In this document: positions 60,790 through 64,000 of the stretch, in pieces
Layout of the letters: the number at the start of each line of letters is the position of its first letter
How positions within the stretch are numbered: the stretch's first letter is position 1
The notes under the pieces: model-generated
The model's database searches: none
Seen by the model: the letters and a program-made list of their open reading frames with translations, nothing else
What the model was told of the DNA's origin: nothing
Assembly (NCBI GenBank): GCA_017871115.1
Contig: JAFCIZ010000005.1
Coordinates: 5,635,501-5,699,500, forward strand
From: Cunninghamella blakesleeana
Taxonomy: Eukaryota > Mucoromycota > Mucoromycetes > Mucorales > Cunninghamellaceae
Direction: 5' to 3'
Length of the DNA: 64,000 nucleotides
Program-made: the position numbers and the translations under genes

Positions 60790-62026
60790 ATTGATATAAT
60801 TAAAAAAAAGGAAAGAAGAAAGAGAGAAAAAAAAAGAGTCTGTTCAAAATAAAAAATTAATGATAATTTTTTTTGGCAGTGTCCGAAAAATTTTTAAGCC
60901 CCTTTTTATTGGTTAAAAAAGAAGTGGCTTAATCTCTCATAATCTAATATCATAAAGATTAAATTGTTCCTGATTTTTTAACTATATAATTCTTTATACA
61001 ATTAATATAAAAGACGATTCTTTTAACTCTTTTAAAAATAATAATAATATCAATAGTCTATATATATATATATATATATATATATGTAAATATTAAATAA
61101 ATGTATTCTGTGTATATATAGTTTTACTATGCATTTTTATTTTTACGAAAATATAATATTATTAATGCGCATATATATTACGAAATCCACTTGTTTTTTT
61201 ATAAAAAAAATAATTTGATCATCATTAAAAAGTTCATAAACACAATTATTTTTGCAATCATAATATATGTGTATATTAAAAAATAAGTAAATACCAGTTC
61301 AAGTTTAGTGTTGATGATCAAGCTACATATTATTTTTTTTTGATTTACAATAGACGTTAAGTGTTACAAGTAATACAGTATTGCTATATTAATACGTAAA
61401 GAATAAACATACATAAATTGTTGTTTCCATAGAATTTAAATGTGTAATATAGATTATTGATTGTTGATTATTGTTAAAAAGAAAAGAGAGAGAGAGCGAG
61501 CGAAAAATTTGCGTAGTTTATAAAAATCATGAATAAAATTCTTTATTTAACTGTTTATTATCTAAAATAGTAAAATAAAAATAACACATTAATATATAGG
61601 TATAGAATAATCATTCATTTAATATAATTATGACATGTTCAGAATTTAAAAAAAATTATGCAAAAAAAGATACTTTATGAACACAATGATTAAGAGAAAA
61701 AAGTGAGTGACCGGTATTCATTTTATGGCTTGAAGCCATAATTGAGTTTGAAAAAGATTTTTGTTGTTTGAACATAACTATTATTTTCAGGTTGATTTTA
61801 TTTTTTTCCTCCTCTTCCACATTTTGTGCGTTTATTTAATCGGTACGATTCACTAATTTGATATAAAAAGTATACTAGCTATCACCATTCAGCCTAGAAA
61901 TAACTGGAATAAAAAGAAATAAAATGGATATCTTAAAAAATTCATCAGTTCTAATTTTCCAATATATTATTTTTTTCTCTTTTCTTTTTTGATACATCTA
62001 TAAATATTAAATTATAACAATAGAAA
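60790..62026. other. Divergent intergenic region between RPS9 and RPL21
   Basis: 1.24 kb between divergent ribosomal-protein genes. Contains (AT)n at about 61060-61085, a GA-repeat near 61485-61500 and a 19-bp palindrome at 61723-61741. No ORF or RNA gene found. Confidence 0.6.
61723..61741. promoter_or_regulatory. Perfect palindrome TTATGGCTT-G-AAGCCATAA
   Basis: Nine-bp arms around one base, about 290 bp upstream of the RPL21 start. It could be a protein-binding site; inference only. Confidence 0.35.
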
Positions 62027-62959
62027 ATGCCTCACTCCTTCGGTCGTAAGTTATTTGTTCCTTATAAAATAAATGATACTTACTATTTATTTATTATTAT
62101 TATAAAAAAAAAAAAATAGTAAACAGTATTCATGACCATTATTATTTTATTATATTCTAAAACAATATAGTTCGTGCTCGTACTCGTCACATGTTCTCCC
62201 GTAACTTCCGGGAACATGGTGTTATTCCTTTATCTACCTTCTTGAAGACTTACAAGGTTGGAGATATTGTTGATATCAAGGCTAACGCTGCCGTACAAAA
62301 GGGTATGCCTCACAAATTCTACCACGGGTAAGTCCTTTTTTTTTACTATATTAAAATGGACCCTATTTTTATGCTATTTTTTTTTTAAAAAAAAAATAAG
62401 AAACACCAATAATAATAGGAGATAGCTTTTTTTGAATATACATATATATATATATATGCATGTGTATACATATATTAATATTATATTTATATTTTTTATT
62501 ATCACAAAAAAAAAATAGTCGTACTGGTGTAGTTTACAACGTTACCAAATCTGCTGTTGGTGTCATCATCTACAAGAAAGTTGGTAACCGTTATATGGAA
62601 AAACGTGTCAATCTCCGTGTTGAACATGTTAAGCACTCCAAGTGTCGTCAAGAATTCTTGGATCGTGTAAAGGAAAATGCTCAAAAGAAGAAGGATGCTC
62701 GTGCTGCTGGTGGTAAGTTTATTTTTAATTCATAAATACGATTGTGGATGAAGTTGGAAAAGAAGAATCATAAAAATAACATTAAAATACTGATCATCAT
62801 CCATTACCTTTATTTTTGTTTTTTCCTTTTTTATCAATAATAATAGTCAAAGTTAACATTAAACGTATTCCTGTTCAACCTCGTGAAGCTCGCCATGTAT
62901 CTAGCTCTGGCAATGTTCCTCAAACCATTACTCCTATCCCCTACGAAACTCTTATTTAA
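62027..62959 (+). CDS. RPL21: 60S ribosomal protein L21 (eL21)
   Basis: Large-subunit ribosomal protein. Four exons (62027-62045, 62171-62327, 62519-62712, 62847-62959), 160 residues. The first coding exon is just 19 nt (MPHSFG), followed by [60 protein letters not shown], the strand [34 protein letters not shown] and the end [20 protein letters not shown] plus PYETLI. The KGMPHKxYHGxTGxVYNV core is diagnostic. Codon use is of the highly expressed type. Regulation with RPS9 across the shared 1.2-kb spacer is possible but unproven. Confidence 0.98.
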
Positions 62960-63331
62960 AGAGAGAAGAGTGTGTGTGGAGCATCCTATGTTATTATTAA
63001 TTATTATTCATTTTTTTTTTAAATAATAAAAAAAAGCATCAATAATACTTTAAAAAGAAAAAAAGCGGACTAGATTTTTTTTTAGTGGACTAGATTCTTA
63101 CTTTTTTTATTATTCTACCAAAAAGAACCACATTTTATTTATGGCAAAGAGTTTCATCTTTTTTTCAACTTAGCCTTAATTTTTTTTTTGATCTGAGTGT
63201 ATTTTCAAAGCTTTTTAAATTTCCTTTTTACTTTTTTTTTCATTTTTATCTCTCTTTCCATTTTAATTCACTTTCCTTTTTTTTTTTTATTTATAGTTTT
63301 TTTTATTTACCATATATATACTTTAGTCAAT
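62960..63331. other. Intergenic between RPL21 and the coiled-coil gene
   Basis: T-rich spacer. The 10-base string GGACTAGATT occurs twice (about 63066 and 63088). Pyrimidine tracts precede the next ATG. Confidence 0.55.
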
Positions 63332-63577
63332 ATGTCACCTAGTATTGTCAGCACTGATGAACCTACCACCACTATTGTACCAAATGATGATGATGTTCAA
63401 CTTCAAAAGTGGATAAAGCAAATTGAAGATGCCGAGCATTTAATGGAAGAACTTGAAGCTAAAACCGAAAAACTTGATGCTAAAATGGATGAACTTCTTG
63501 CTAATCTTGATATGTCAAAGGATAATTCTATAAAAGACAACCAAGTTGACTCCAAAGATTCTAAAGATGATAATTAA
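63332..63577 (+). CDS. Small acidic coiled-coil protein, unknown function
   Basis: A single-exon 81-residue protein that I do not recognise. A Thr/Asp-rich head (TDEPTTTIVPNDDD) leads into a clear amphipathic helix with heptad spacing (LQKWIKQIEDAEHLMEELEA, KTEKLDAKMDELLANLD), then a Ser/Lys/Asp-rich tail. Start at 63332 because the upstream in-frame stretch is T-tract encoded poly-Phe. Codon use (GAA, GCT, CTT) resembles real genes nearby, and a pyrimidine-rich leader like that of other genes precedes it. The helix suggests a subunit of a larger complex, but nothing identifies which. Confidence 0.7.
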   Translation: MSPSIVSTDEPTTTIVPNDDDVQLQKWIKQIEDAEHLMEELEAKTEKLDAKMDELLANLDMSKDNSIKDNQVDSKDSKDDN

Positions 63578-64000
63578 AATATATCCTATTTATAAAAAAA
63601 AAAGATACTCTTTTTTTCTCTCATTTACTCATTATTATTACTTATTTTCCTTTATCTATATATACATATATACATAAATTTTTCTTTATTAATCTTCTTT
63701 CGTTTATTTTATAATAATATATTTATTGGTTATTGTTATTTTTTATATATACTTTTTTAATTGCATATATATATATATATATATATGACTTGAATAATTT
63801 TCTTCTCTTAATTGTTTTTGTGGTTTTTTTTTTACATGTATATAGCTTTTTTGTTTTGTCTTTTTTATGCTTTAAAATATATATAAGGTAAAATATTATA
63901 TAATAAAATTTTTTTGTATGTGTCTATGTATGAATTTTTAGTGTGAATACTTAAGGCTAAGAAATCTTGAACGACTAATGTTTTGATTATACTGAATGAA
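63578..64000. other. 3' flank to window end
   Basis: AT-rich with (AT)n near 63765. No gene start seen before the right edge. Confidence 0.6.

Overview
The window is a eukaryotic nuclear chromosome segment that is very AT-rich, intron-dense and gene-dense. I read 27 protein-coding genes, one of them cut by the left edge. The gene set is fungal: a PDAT/Lro1 acyltransferase, a PPZ-type phosphatase with a myristoylation-type N-terminus, a Kre9/Knh1-like secreted protein, a Zds-type C-terminus, a Crz1-like zinc-finger factor, a DASH Dad3-like subunit and a Swf1-type palmitoyltransferase. Complex I (75 kDa subunit) and a BTG/Tob protein are also present. Extreme AT content, many short introns and the 61-residue HMG/YABBY-like protein suggest an early-diverging fungus, most likely Mucoromycota (Mucorales-like). 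The lineage is inference; no rRNA or marker comparison was possible.

Layout. 1-11.5 kb: a minus-strand run of a kinesin-7-like motor (partial), PDAT, mitoribosomal uL5m, mitoribosomal uL1m and a Swf1/ZDHHC4-like palmitoyltransferase. 11.9-15.1 kb: an orphan plus-strand ORF and, on minus, a TFIIIC WD40 subunit. 16-27.9 kb, plus: a Zds-C-like protein, a PPZ phosphatase, NDUFS1, and after a 2.7-kb gap a Crz1-like factor. 29.2-34.1 kb: a STAR1/YbbL-like ABC ATPase (minus) divergent from a LAMMER kinase (plus). 35.7-43.9 kb: a Kre9-like secreted protein, protein disulfide isomerase (minus) and a CorA-type Mg2+ transporter. 46.4-55 kb: a BTG/Tob protein, then on minus Tcd1, SNX3, Trm1 and PTRHD1. 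55.6-63.6 kb: Dad3-like, HMG/YABBY-like (minus), a RING/TRAF-type E3, ribosomal uS4/RPS9 (minus), eL21/RPL21 and a small coiled-coil protein.

The genes are mostly unrelated housekeeping and signalling functions rather than one pathway. Small thematic groups are adjacent mitoribosomal subunits (uL5m, uL1m), tRNA-related genes at 48-55 kb (Tcd1, Trm1, PTRHD1) and two cytosolic ribosomal proteins at 60-63 kb. I found no intact transposon, tRNA, rRNA or CRISPR array.

The most unusual signal is splicing architecture. Several genes only read through in frame with micro-exons: consecutive 6-nt and 4-nt exons in the kinesin P-loop region, a 6-nt exon just after the CorA GMN motif, and 15-nt exons in the PPZ and HMG/YABBY-like genes. 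Other oddities are recurrent TnAn palindromes, a degenerate repeat cluster inside a Tcd1 intron, a G-quadruplex-capable stretch, and repeated ATCGAGC motifs upstream of PDI. I saw no convincing wholly new multi-gene system.
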